From Bacteroidota bacterium (GTDB lineage: Bacteria; Bacteroidota; Bacteroidia; Cytophagales; Cyclobacteriaceae): DNA of 25,534 bases. A program made the translations under genes and the position numbers. Shown piece by piece: positions 1 through 6,728 of the stretch. The DNA lies in NCBI GenBank assembly GCA_023431285.1, contig JAEYXN010000129.1, forward strand, positions 1-25,534. Reading direction: 5' to 3'. Below the pieces are notes generated by a model, which saw only the letters and a list, made by a program, of their open reading frames with translations, was not told the DNA's origin and made no database searches. Numbering within the stretch: the stretch's first letter is position 1; every line of letters begins with the position of its first letter.

Positions 1-1391
1 ATTCTCAGGTATTCATACAGCGCTTCGTTTTTGCCGATGCGTACCCGCCGCAGATAGAAGTCGTTGTGCCACGCATGGATGCCCGATGATGTTCCTAATA
101 CCAACGAAGTGGTTCCCGATGGTTTTATCGTAGTGCACCGTGCTGCGAACTGTATATTGATGCGCGATGACACTTCGAGATTCATCTTCTTCACTTCATC
201 TGCCGCTTCTCTGAGATCGAACCGGTCGATACGTCCGCTGGCGATACCGGTCATTCCCACACCAATGAGTGCATCATGCTCAGTGGTTTCCCGCCACACT
301 TCACGGAGGTAATGGAAGTCGGTGAATCCTGCTTGCAAAGTTCCCAGAAAAGCGGCGGCCCTGGCACGTTCATTCAACTCTTCCTGGCTTTCGATGTCGG
401 AGACGTTCACCTCGCACAGGTTGCAAAACTGGAAAGGACGCAGTGCGATTTCGCAGCACGGATTGGTTCCCCAGTCAGTATCGTTGGTAAAATAGAATCC
501 AGGCTCACCGGAACCAGAGAATTCTATCTTCTTCCATAGGGAGAAAAATTCTTGACGGGTAGTGGTGTCACGAGGTAGCACGACGGAGTTGTTGGCGCGA
601 CCACGTTGCTCATTCAGCTCCCACCAGTTTCCGAACTTGCAGGACAGCATCTCTTCATCGTTGGCGGAGAATAACGCGATCATTGCACTTCTTCTGATCC
701 CTCCGGCAAGCACGGCATTGGCGAGGTGACACATGATGTCGTGGCATTCCAGGGGAGTCAGTTTTGTTCCTTCTTGTTTACGATCAAGTATTGCCTGCAC
801 GTGGGCGACACACAGCTTCAATGGTTCTGGGCCGGGAGCCTTGCCACCTGCAGTAACAAGTCTTGCCCCTTTCGGTCTGATGTCTGAATAATCGAACTCA
901 GGCAGATAGTTGCTCATGCCGAAGTATGCTTTTAACAGAACCTTAATGGCGTCGGCCCATCCTTCCAGGCTATCACCGATCAAAAACTTTTTGCTCTTTT
1001 CGGCTTTTCTGATCGCGGGTAACTTTTCGATGTGATGGAATTGAACCGAATAGCCCACGCCTGTTCCTCCGAGAAGAAGGAACAGCGTTTCAGGGAAAGC
1101 GCGAAGGTCATCGACAGGAAGGTAGGCGCAATTGTAAATACGACTGTTATTGCGTGTGATTGCTGTCCCGGCAAACTGCATCGCGCGCATCGAAGGAAGC
1201 ACTTTTCGTTGGCGTACATACTGCATCCAGTATGAGATCTCCTCTTTGATGGCCGGATACTTTTCGTTCATCATCTCTTCATAGCGCGTGCATATTTCAT
1301 CCCATGATTCACGGCGGTTCAGCTCGGGCAGATACCGCGCATACTTCATGTAAACAATAAGATCACTTAGTATTTCCTGATTTAGCTGCAT
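1..1391 (-). CDS. nrdJ: Adenosylcobalamin-dependent ribonucleoside-triphosphate reductase (class II), 3' part outside window
   Basis: Reduces ribonucleoside triphosphates to deoxyribonucleotides using adenosylcobalamin to make a thiyl radical, so it works with or without oxygen. I read 463 codons from ATG 1389-1391; the C-terminus lies beyond base 1. The sequence has the class II RTPR layout: YNCAYLPVDD with the first redox cysteine (C88), LLLGGTGVGYSVQ, LANAVLAGGIRRSAM, then NPCCEIALRPFQFCNLCEVN holding the probable thiyl cysteine (C312), Glu314 and the second redox cysteine (C323, 11 residues later, the same spacing as C408/C419 in the Lactobacillus leichmannii enzyme), and finally KPSGTTSLVLGTSSGIH. 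The C-terminal shuttle cysteines would be off the window. It starts 26 bp after the ric stop codon on the same strand, so the two are probably cotranscribed. Family assignment is firm; the choice of symbol (nrdJ/rtpR) is conventional. Confidence 0.93.
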   Translation of the reverse strand, partial: MQLNQEILSDLIVYMKYARYLPELNRRESWDEICTRYEEMMNEKYPAIKEEISYWMQYVRQRKVLPSMRAMQFAGTAITRNNSRIYNCAYLPVDDLRAFPETLFLLLGGTGVGYSVQFHHIEKLPAIRKAEKSKKFLIGDSLEGWADAIKVLLKAYFGMSNYLPEFDYSDIRPKGARLVTAGGKAPGPEPLKLCVAHVQAILDRKQEGTKLTPLECHDIMCHLANAVLAGGIRRSAMIALFSANDEEMLSCKFGNWWELNEQRGRANNSVVLPRDTTTRQEFFSLWKKIEFSGSGEPGFYFTNDTDWGTNPCCEIALRPFQFCNLCEVNVSDIESQEELNERARAAAFLGTLQAGFTDFHYLREVWRETTEHDALIGVGMTGIASGRIDRFDLREAADEVKKMNLEVSSRINIQFAARCTTIKPSGTTSLVLGTSSGIHAWHNDFYLRRVRIGKNEALYEYLR

Positions 1392-1417
1392 ATAGTAAAT
1401 GTTTTATTTAGGGTTGT

Positions 1418-2128
1418 TTATAGTCTTACTTTAGAAAAGAGGACATTGTTTTCGATGTGCATATGCTGCACGAGGTCGGCATCGAATTCTTCCAGGAGCT
1501 TGTAGAGGAGCTGGAATGTGGGGCACGACGCTGACCGAACGCGGTATCCATCGGTAAGCGTTCGCAGAAGCCGGAGGAAGTTTGTGAAGTTGGTGTGCTC
1601 CATTTCCATAACATCCAAGGGGCCCTGGATGTTCGCGAGCAACGGTGAAAGAGTTGCGCTTACCGGGTGGGTTGCGAGCCTGCGGATCGCCGGAAAAAGT
1701 ATCTCTTCTTCTTTGGGCATGTGATCAAGGAGTTCATCCGCCAGCATGTGGAAGTACTTCTGAATATCACGGAGTTCCGGGGTGTCGACCGCATGGTTCA
1801 GAGTGATTCTTGCCAGGAGGTCGGTGATTTGTGGGATGATCAGTTTGGCGTACTCGTGATGATTCTGAATTATAAAATCGATCAGTGTACACGTTTCCCA
1901 ATTTTTGAAGTGATGATTTCCTATGCGTGGAAGAGGCAGCTCCTGAAGTATTTCGTTCCATATTTGTTCGGGATCAAGCATACGTTGATGACATGCGTCT
2001 TCAAGCTTGTCTTTTCCCCGGCAACAGAAGTCGAGCTGGTATCGGTTAAGTACACGGATCGCGTGTGGAAAATCCAGGGCGATTTCCGCTATGGTACAAT
2101 CAGGCAGATGGATAGCTTCTCCTTCCAT
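1418..2128 (-). CDS. ric: Iron-sulfur cluster repair di-iron protein Ric/ScdA
   Basis: Repairs Fe-S clusters damaged by nitric oxide or oxidants. The 236-aa product has the ScdA_N domain at residues 10-50 with the paired cysteines of YQLDFCCRGKDKLEDAC (about C35/C36). A hemerythrin-like domain follows, with its ligand pattern: NHHEY near 90, FHMLADELLDHMPKEEEILFP near 125-145, MEMEHTNF near 175, and HMHIENNVLF near 225. I chose ATG 2126-2128 rather than a longer reading from a TTG at 2188: it puts the ScdA_N domain close to the N-terminus, as is usual for the family, and the TTG falls inside a possible promoter -7 element. It sits directly upstream of the class II reductase, a fitting partner for low-oxygen or NO stress. 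A Crp/Fnr-like palindrome lies upstream at 2237-2250. Confidence 0.92.
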   Translation of the reverse strand: MEGEAIHLPDCTIAEIALDFPHAIRVLNRYQLDFCCRGKDKLEDACHQRMLDPEQIWNEILQELPLPRIGNHHFKNWETCTLIDFIIQNHHEYAKLIIPQITDLLARITLNHAVDTPELRDIQKYFHMLADELLDHMPKEEEILFPAIRRLATHPVSATLSPLLANIQGPLDVMEMEHTNFTNFLRLLRTLTDGYRVRSASCPTFQLLYKLLEEFDADLVQHMHIENNVLFSKVRL

Positions 2129-2185
2129 AGAGTGAAAATGAAATGAACGATCGGACAGAATATTGCCAGGTATGGCTATGGCCGG

Positions 2186-2193
2186 CAATTTTA
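2186..2193 (-). promoter_or_regulatory. Possible -7 element of the ric-nrdJ promoter
   Basis: The minus strand reads TAAAATTG here, one mismatch from the Bacteroidetes -7 consensus TAnnTTTG. It would start a transcript about 55 nt before the ric ATG. No convincing -33 TTTG is visible, which fits a promoter that needs an activator bound at the upstream palindrome. Confidence 0.35.
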
Positions 2194-2236
2194 AAAACGG
2201 TTGTCGTTTTCGGGACCAGAAGAATCTTGGAGTGAT

Positions 2237-2250
2237 ATGATAAATGTCAT
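2237..2250. promoter_or_regulatory. Crp/Fnr-type palindrome upstream of ric-nrdJ
   Basis: ATGATAAATGTCAT is a perfect ATGA-N6-TCAT palindrome, the TGA-N6-TCA geometry used by Crp/Fnr/Dnr-family regulators. Its centre lies about 60 bp upstream of the start point predicted from the -7 element at 2186-2193, a normal activator position. NO- or oxygen-responsive Fnr/Dnr control is known for ric-type genes in other bacteria; that it applies here is inference. Confidence 0.45.
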
Positions 2251-2296
2251 GTGATGGGAATGTAGATACTCTGAAGCAAGTATTCGCAGGAAAAGT

Positions 2297-2964
2297 TTAC
2301 TGTTGATATCTTCCTGGCGAGTGTTCTTCGTGCAAGGTATCTTCGATTTTCCACCGCCGCATGAAAACTGCCGCGATTTCAGAAAGGGTCTGCATTGGGG
2401 TATCGAGGTCGTGCGCGCTAATTGTGGCCTCTATGATATTTACTTTTTCACTGACTGACAGAGTGGGGATCTTTCGGTTGAGACTTACACGTATATTTTC
2501 AATCCGCGTTTTCGGGATGAACTCTGATCGCACCTTTATTCCATCGGGAGTGAAAACTATCCTCGGTGTGTTGTCGCAATATTGAAAAAGATTATAAGCA
2601 CAGAGATACGCGAATAATAAAAGAGGGATGAGGAGCCAATTTGAGGTCGATCCATCAAATTCAAAAAATGCCAACAACACCAGACCTGATAAACACACTG
2701 CGATAAAGTATAAAGAGGCTTCAACCAGGTTCATTTTCTTGTTGTAGAAGATTTCTATTGTCTCGGGTACGCCATCGTCTTCCGGATGGATGTCGGGAAT
2801 GGAAAATTTCTCTTCAATTTTTTCCAGTCTCCTTTGGTCTTGTGGGAGATTCTGATGTATTTCTCCAGCCAGGGAATGATAATATTCTCATGATGGGCTT
2901 TTCTTCTCAGCTCGTGGACGTTCCGCACATTTTCGAAAGCGTAGATTTTTTGTAAGAATCGCAT
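2297..2964 (-). pseudogene. Frameshifted gene for a two-span membrane protein of unknown function
   Basis: Two overlapping reading frames make one coherent protein. The first starts at ATG 2962-2964 (MRFLQKIYAFENV) and runs to WLEKYIRISHKTKGDWKK. The second, open from 2887, continues as IEEKFSIPDIHPEDDGVPET and then through the membrane part from 2734. Adding one A to the six-base A-run (minus strand; 2818-2823) joins them into a 222-aa product. The joined protein has a charged cytoplasmic N-terminus, two membrane segments (IAVCLSGLVLLAFF and WLLIPLLLFAYLCAYNLF) and a C-terminal soluble domain beginning IVFTPDGIKVRSEF, reminiscent of small bacterial PH-like domains (not certain). If the frameshift is real, only the 145-aa part from 2734 could still be made. 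I do not recognise a named family. Confidence 0.6.
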
Positions 2965-3260
2965 CTACCGTAATTGACTTAAGGAAGTCAGTGACGGCAG
3001 CAGCAAACGCTCCGTTCCCGGAAGCCCTTCCTATTTTGTCGTATTCAGCTTTGAGCTCCGGAGTGAGCATACAACGTTTGGCGTAGAGCGTAGCGAGACG
3101 GAACTTTCTCCCGTTGCTGACGCTGCGCTTCTGTTGTGACGCCACCTGGCCCGAAGCGCCGCAGGGCGATGGTTCTGTTCCTGTATTTACGAAACAGAAA
3201 TTGATCTCCGAATTTTCCTCTTAGTCCGAGGGCCAGATCATTCTTGTCAATGCGGGCCAT
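2888..3260 (-). pseudogene. Frameshifted small Bacteroidetes hypothetical protein (MARI... type)
   Basis: From ATG 3258-3260 the product begins MARIDKNDLALGLRGKFGDQ and continues FLFRKYRNRTIALRR. It then needs one frame change to continue as FRLATLYAKRCMLTPELKAE and GNGAFAAAVTDFL. Removing one base from the AAA run at 3105-3107 (minus strand) gives ...TEAQRQQREKFRLATLYAK..., a pattern I recall from small uncharacterised Bacteroidetes proteins; no function is known to me. The repaired product is about 123 aa. It overlaps the next gene's start by 77 nt, unusually long, so a further defect near the 3' end is possible: in another frame a TAG stop directly abuts that ATG. The defect may be decay or a sequencing/assembly error. 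Confidence 0.6.
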
Positions 3261-3380
3261 GATTTTTAGATTTTAAGTTAAAGACTTGTTTTTAAGACAG
3301 GCCATCGAACATCAACTCTCGAGCGTTGTGTCTGACGACGATACAAAGATGGCACGCAGACCCCCGAATCTCCATGACGG

Positions 3381-3434
3381 ATTGAGACCAGTTTTTAGTC
3401 AGGTACGCGGAATATTGAGACTAGTTTTTAGTCA
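3381..3434. repeat. 21-nt direct repeat, two copies
   Basis: ATTGAGACCAGTTTTTAGTC followed by A occurs at 3381-3401 and again at 3414-3434 with one change (C to T), a spacing of 33 bp. Function unknown. Confidence 0.8.
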
Positions 3435-3459
3435 CGTGAAGTTTATCAGAAGCGTTTGC

Positions 3460-3500
3460 GGAACCTACCCGAAACCTACCCGAAACCTCCCCGAAACCTT
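3460..3500. repeat. 11-bp tandem repeat, about 3.7 copies
   Basis: Units GGAACCTACCC, GAAACCTACCC, GAAACCTCCCC and a partial GAAACCTT follow each other head to tail. Likely a small slippage-prone tandem array. Confidence 0.85.
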
Positions 3501-3651
3501 CGGTGAAGCCGACACGTGTTTTTCTGTATGCAACTAGATGCGAAGCTATGTTGCGTGTAGCGACATCAAATCAAAAATATTTTTCGGGGAATGATTTTTG
3601 CTCACGCAATCATCATCCGCCATGTTGACTCACTTCGTTAACCCTTCATCT

Positions 3652-3760
3652 GATGTTAAAGATCGTTTGTTGAAAGCAAATCACAACTCAAACGGAAAGC
3701 GAGAAAAAATGCATGTGGATGTTTAAGATCGTTTGTTGAAAGTTGAAAGCAAATCACAAC
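3652..3760. repeat. 36-nt direct repeat, two copies
   Basis: A 36-nt unit at 3652-3687 (core GATCGTTTGTTGAAAG, ending AAATCACAAC) recurs at 3718-3760. The second copy carries a 7-nt internal duplication of GTTGAAA and one substitution. Function unknown. Confidence 0.85.
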
Positions 3761-3801
3761 CGTGTGATCTTTTCCAATCAACTTCGAACGATACGCCCAA
3801 G

Positions 3802-3920
3802 GAAGAAGAATAAAGTCGGGTATCACCCGACGAAGCTCGCTACGGGAATCTTCAATGAAAGATCCGCCTTAAAATAAAAAAGCTCGCCATGCTCTGAAAC
3901 AGAAACTATGGCGAGCGAAG
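3802..3920. repeat. 119-bp structured direct repeat, copy 1
   Basis: Nearly identical to 3972-4090, offset 170 bp. It contains a hairpin GTCGGGT-ATC-ACCCGAC (3816-3832), a weaker ATCTT/AAAGAT stem, and a 9-bp stem GCTCGCCAT/ATGGCGAGC at 3882-3916. Confidence 0.9.
3871..3916 (-). terminator. Terminator-like hairpin inside repeat copy 1
   Basis: On the minus strand GCTCGCCAT and ATGGCGAGC pair around a 17-nt loop and are followed by TTTTTTATTTT. The large loop is unusual for a Rho-independent terminator. The second repeat copy has the same stem (4052-4086) but a poorer T tract. Confidence 0.4.
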
Positions 3921-3971
3921 GAGTCGCTTTGAATAAGTGTTCGGTCCGCGCAACCATCGCGCAACTGTAAG

Positions 3972-4090
3972 GGAGAAGAGTAAAGTCGGGTATCACCCGA
4001 CGAAGCTCGCTGCGGGAATCTTCAATGAAAGATCCGCCTGAAAATAAGAAAGCTCGCCATGCTCTGAAACAGAAACTATGGCGAGCGAAG
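3972..4090. repeat. 119-bp structured direct repeat, copy 2
   Basis: Second copy of the 3802-3920 unit, differing by a few substitutions. Its last base is the first base of the tRNA-derived fragment at 4090-4111, so the repeat ends exactly at the apparent island boundary. Confidence 0.9.
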
Positions 4091-4111
4091 TCGGGGTGAC
4101 GAGATTCGAAC
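4090..4111 (-). repeat. tRNA 3'-end fragment, left attachment-site candidate
   Basis: On the minus strand it reads GTTCGAATCTCGTCACCCCG plus AC: a T-loop, T-stem 3' strand and acceptor 3' strand. No anticodon or D arm precedes it, so it is not a functional tRNA. The T-stem half CTCGT does not pair with the bases upstream, as expected if only the 3' end was copied at integration. Confidence 0.75.
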
Positions 4112-4598
4112 CACCTGGTAAATGGGAATCAGCCCAAAACGGCTCACTATTCTGTTGGCATTAACGCGCTAAATATGGTCATAGCTAAAAACTATCTCAA
4201 GGCTTTTTTCGCTTAGCTCCTGTTACTCATTTTCATTTTTTAGAATATTTTAGGAGGGTAGGGGCTTGTTTGCTGTATGAACAGATTATCAATCTGATAA
4301 ATCAGTCCCTAAGCAGTGCTCCAAGCGGTCCCGAGCGATTCGGTTAAGAACTTAATAATTTTACGGACATCGGAGCAGTTGAGTTGGTGATCTTTCTGAC
4401 GATCCTAGAAGCACTCGAAGAGGACTGGATAGGGACTGATTTATAATATTCATTATCAGGCAATTAGGTGCAAAAGTCCTTATCTATCCAAAAACGTCGA
4501 TTTATTCGTTTGAGTTAGGCGTAATTCTAAAACCGTTTTACAAAATGCTTTTCATCGAGCCGCAATTAAATTAAATTAGAATTTCAGAAACAAGTTGT
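4112..4598. other. Non-coding left end of the island
   Basis: No gene is supported here. The stretch is AT-rich and holds the 15-bp inverted repeat pair at 4297/4430 listed separately. It precedes the small HTH gene and may contain the promoter of the cargo genes; I cannot point to a clear consensus element. Confidence 0.5.
4297..4444. repeat. 148-bp segment bounded by perfect 15-bp inverted repeats
   Basis: ATAAATCAGTCCCTA at 4297-4311 is matched by its exact reverse complement at 4430-4444. The interior contains smaller potential stems (TTAAG/CTTAA, CCGA/TCGG). It could be a MITE-like insertion, a structured RNA, or a recombinase or replication site. No target-site duplication is obvious. 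Confidence 0.65.
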
Positions 4599-4760
4599 AT
4601 GAAAAGACTAAACACACGTGTTGGCTTGGCAGACAAGCTCTCAGTTGACCGAAGAACAATCACCAAGTGGTTGAAGGAAATAGGTATTGCGCATCGCCGC
4701 GCATTAACGCCCAAAGAATTATGCTTATTTGAAGAGAAGGTTTCCGGATCGCTTAGGTAA
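4599..4760 (+). CDS. Small helix-turn-helix protein (53 aa)
   Basis: The product is MKRLNTRVGLADKLSVDRRT followed by ITKWLKEIGIAHRRALTPKE and 13 more residues to a TAA stop. Residues 8-30 form a good helix-turn-helix (LADKLSVDRRTITKWLKEIGI), the type seen in excisionases and small phage or island regulators. It is the first gene inside the left boundary and points toward the cargo genes. Its size and location suggest a recombination directionality factor or a cargo regulator; the sequence cannot tell these apart. A minus-strand frame (4571-4903) covers the same bases but looks like its shadow. Confidence 0.6.
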   Translation: MKRLNTRVGLADKLSVDRRTITKWLKEIGIAHRRALTPKELCLFEEKVSGSLR

Positions 4761-4930
4761 AGCGCTGCTGCAATATTTCGTGTTGCATTGCGCAATCTTG
4801 GACTGCCGCCGATCCGATTTGAAAAAGTGATATGAAATTTTCCACGAGGAACTTCGAAAGTAGATCCAATTTCAATGATTAGAAGGACCTGGACTAAACG
4901 CATTACTTTGTCTTAAAACGAAAATCGTTG

Positions 4931-5959
4931 ATGCTACTTCTTCTTGCTGATCCCAATTTTCGGGAAACTAAATTAGAGCTTCACTATTATTTCAATGACG
5001 AGGCTGTTCATTCAATGAACGCAGTCTTAAGGAACGACAACGAAAGAGATCTGCTTGCGATTGCAAAAGAAATATCACAGGCCTTCGGATTGGAGGTTGA
5101 AATTGAAAGTGAGGCTTTAAAAGAGGGGGGATTAAGATCACTCTTCCGATTTAAATTAACACCAGGTCAAAAAGTGACTTTGGCTGCAGCAATGATTGGG
5201 GCAGTCGCCGTCATTGTAGGCGCAATACTTTCTCGACCACCCGCTGAGGACAATCGCTTGACGGAATTGAAGATTAAGCAATTGGAGATTACGAATGATG
5301 GTGCATTGCTTGAAAATGAACGAAAAAGGCTAGAGTTACGAAAACTTAGGGAACAGCTTGAGGGTAACTTAAGCGAAGCAGGATTTCACGATACAATCAA
5401 GGCAGCTGTCGAAATCTGTAGCGAAGATTACAAAGTGATAGTGCACCGTTCTAATTTTTACAAACGCTTGCTCCTTTATCCTAGGGTAAACCAAGTGTCT
5501 ACTACAGTAACCAATACATCAAACGTGGTTTTGGAAAAAGAGAAAGTCGTTGAGCGACACGATTTCAAAGAATTCATTCTTAAGTCTGATAGGTTACGGC
5601 CGAATGTAGATGAAGAAGCCGTGATCGAAATCATTTCACCGGTCCTTAAGGAAGGTAATTTTCAATGGAAAGGGTTTTATCGAAATGATGCAATTACCTT
5701 TCATATGAAAGACGAAGCGTATAAAAATGGTGTGGTAAATAAGCTGGTGGAATTCAGCAATGGATACGCCATTAAATGTGTTTTGGTGCAGGAAAGAAAA
5801 CTGGACGCAGTCGGTGTAGTTACGGTAGTGAGTAACACAGTGACGGTAGTGCTTGAGGAGATCACAATTCAGTTCACTTCCAAGACCTCTCAGGGCGAAA
5901 GGTATTTGCGGAATAAGAAGGATAGCGATAGTCAACTTGAGATATTTGACAAAAATTAA
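4931..5959 (+). CDS. Single-span membrane protein of unknown function, first large cargo gene
   Basis: 342 aa from ATG 4931 (a TTG at 4928 is in frame; a start further in is also possible). Residues 13-70 form a compact domain, KLELHYYFNDEAVHSMNAVL followed by RNDNERDLLAIAKEI and VEIESEALKEGGLRSLFRF. I recall this pattern from uncharacterised membrane proteins near mobile or defence genes, but cannot verify it. One membrane helix follows (about 82-100, VTLAAAMIGAVAVIVGAIL), then a coiled coil (about 108-145) and a soluble C-terminal region with no catalytic motif I recognise. It precedes the nuclease gene by 77 bp on the same strand. The architecture suits a membrane-anchored sensor or scaffold, which is inference only. 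Confidence 0.8.
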   Translation: MLLLLADPNFRETKLELHYYFNDEAVHSMNAVLRNDNERDLLAIAKEISQAFGLEVEIESEALKEGGLRSLFRFKLTPGQKVTLAAAMIGAVAVIVGAILSRPPAEDNRLTELKIKQLEITNDGALLENERKRLELRKLREQLEGNLSEAGFHDTIKAAVEICSEDYKVIVHRSNFYKRLLLYPRVNQVSTTVTNTSNVVLEKEKVVERHDFKEFILKSDRLRPNVDEEAVIEIISPVLKEGNFQWKGFYRNDAITFHMKDEAYKNGVVNKLVEFSNGYAIKCVLVQERKLDAVGVVTVVSNTVTVVLEEITIQFTSKTSQGERYLRNKKDSDSQLEIFDKN

Positions 5960-6036
5960 AATGATAGAAGCGATGTTTCTTAAATAAAGCCCAAAAGGTA
6001 TTGACCAACTAAAACTACTGCTAAAATCAATAAATA

Positions 6037-6639
6037 ATGGATAGAACGAAATGCCCTTCATGCGGAAAGCTTAAAAAGCCTTGGTTCGAATTATGTTGGG
6101 ATTGTACTGAAAAGAAAAACCAGGCACCAAAATGTGAAGTTTGTGATGAAGAGGTTCCTGAAGGTCACACCTTGTGTAAGACCCATTGGATCGAACGAAA
6201 CGACGAAAAGCGTAAGTTGAAAAGTCTTGAGTACGTGAAGACCAAGAAGGAGATTGAGTTCAAAGAGAAATTCGAAGGGAAGTACTATTTCAATTCGCAG
6301 AAAGTGAAATCTAAAAGCGAATTGCTGATTTGTTATTTCCTCACAGCAAACGGACTTACGTTTCAATATGAACCGCCATTGAATTTCGAAAAGGAAATTC
6401 GGCCAGACTTTGTGATTGATGATCAGAAGGGCAATACAATAATACTTGAACACTTTGGCAGCCAGGACGAAGAGTATCAGAGGAAGCGCGCGCAAAAAGA
6501 AAAGGAATACCAAAAACTTTGCAAAGATCAACCAGGATTCTTTTTTATTTGGACCGACGAGGAAGATATGTTCAATCTGAAGGAGCGGCTTGGTCGAAAA
6601 TTAAACTTAACCCCACTTAAGAAAGTGCTGTGGAAATAA
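6037..6639 (+). CDS. Double zinc-ribbon PD-(D/E)XK-like nuclease
   Basis: 200 aa. The N-terminus has two zinc-binding knuckles: C6-x2-C9-x10-C20-x2-C23 and C33-x2-C36-x10-C47-x2-H50. After a charged linker (52-80) comes a nuclease-like domain: KSKSELLICYFLTANGLTFQ with Glu95, IRPDFVIDD with Asp124, and NTIILEHFG with Glu138. This matches the SE...RPDF...EH(L/F)G series I know from PD-(D/E)XK nuclease domains attached to UvrD-like helicases and defence proteins. The usual lysine after the third acidic residue is replaced here by the EHFG signature. Likely a DNA or RNA nuclease directed by its zinc ribbons; target unknown. It is 77 bp after the membrane-protein gene and 89 bp before the AIPR gene, all on the plus strand, so probably one operon. 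Confidence 0.8.
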   Translation: MDRTKCPSCGKLKKPWFELCWDCTEKKNQAPKCEVCDEEVPEGHTLCKTHWIERNDEKRKLKSLEYVKTKKEIEFKEKFEGKYYFNSQKVKSKSELLICYFLTANGLTFQYEPPLNFEKEIRPDFVIDDQKGNTIILEHFGSQDEEYQRKRAQKEKEYQKLCKDQPGFFFIWTDEEDMFNLKERLGRKLNLTPLKKVLWK

Positions 6640-6728
6640 TCTTCTATCAAGCTGTAATTTACATGCCATATTAACTCAGGCGTTCACCAAAATATTTAAC
6701 CGATAACTTAAATTAGGTTTTCAAGTCT

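Larger units (their letters stand above)
3261..4089. other. Non-coding, repeat-rich region left of the island
   Basis: No convincing gene is seen across these 830 bases. The one plus-strand frame at 3286-3537 runs through tandem repeats and has no protein-like composition. The stretch holds four separate short repeat families, listed individually, ending in a 119-bp direct repeat whose second copy touches the tRNA fragment at 4090. Confidence 0.6.

Noticed and set aside
64..539. Two plus-strand open frames
   Set aside because: Shadows of the class II reductase, which has continuous catalytic motifs on the minus strand.
1667..2146. 159-aa plus-strand open frame
   Set aside because: It is antisense to ric, whose ScdA_N and hemerythrin motifs are clear on the other strand.
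2128..2188. Longer ric start at TTG 2188
   Set aside because: The family domain begins soon after the ATG at 2128, and the TTG falls in a possible -7 element.
3286..3537. 83-aa plus-strand open frame
   Set aside because: It runs through the 21-nt and 11-bp repeats and has no protein-like pattern.
3460..4090. Possible CRISPR array because of clustered repeats
   Set aside because: The repeats differ in length and sequence and have no regular unique spacers; no cas gene is nearby.
4571..4903. 110-aa minus-strand open frame
   Set aside because: Antisense to the 53-aa HTH gene; no recognisable domain.
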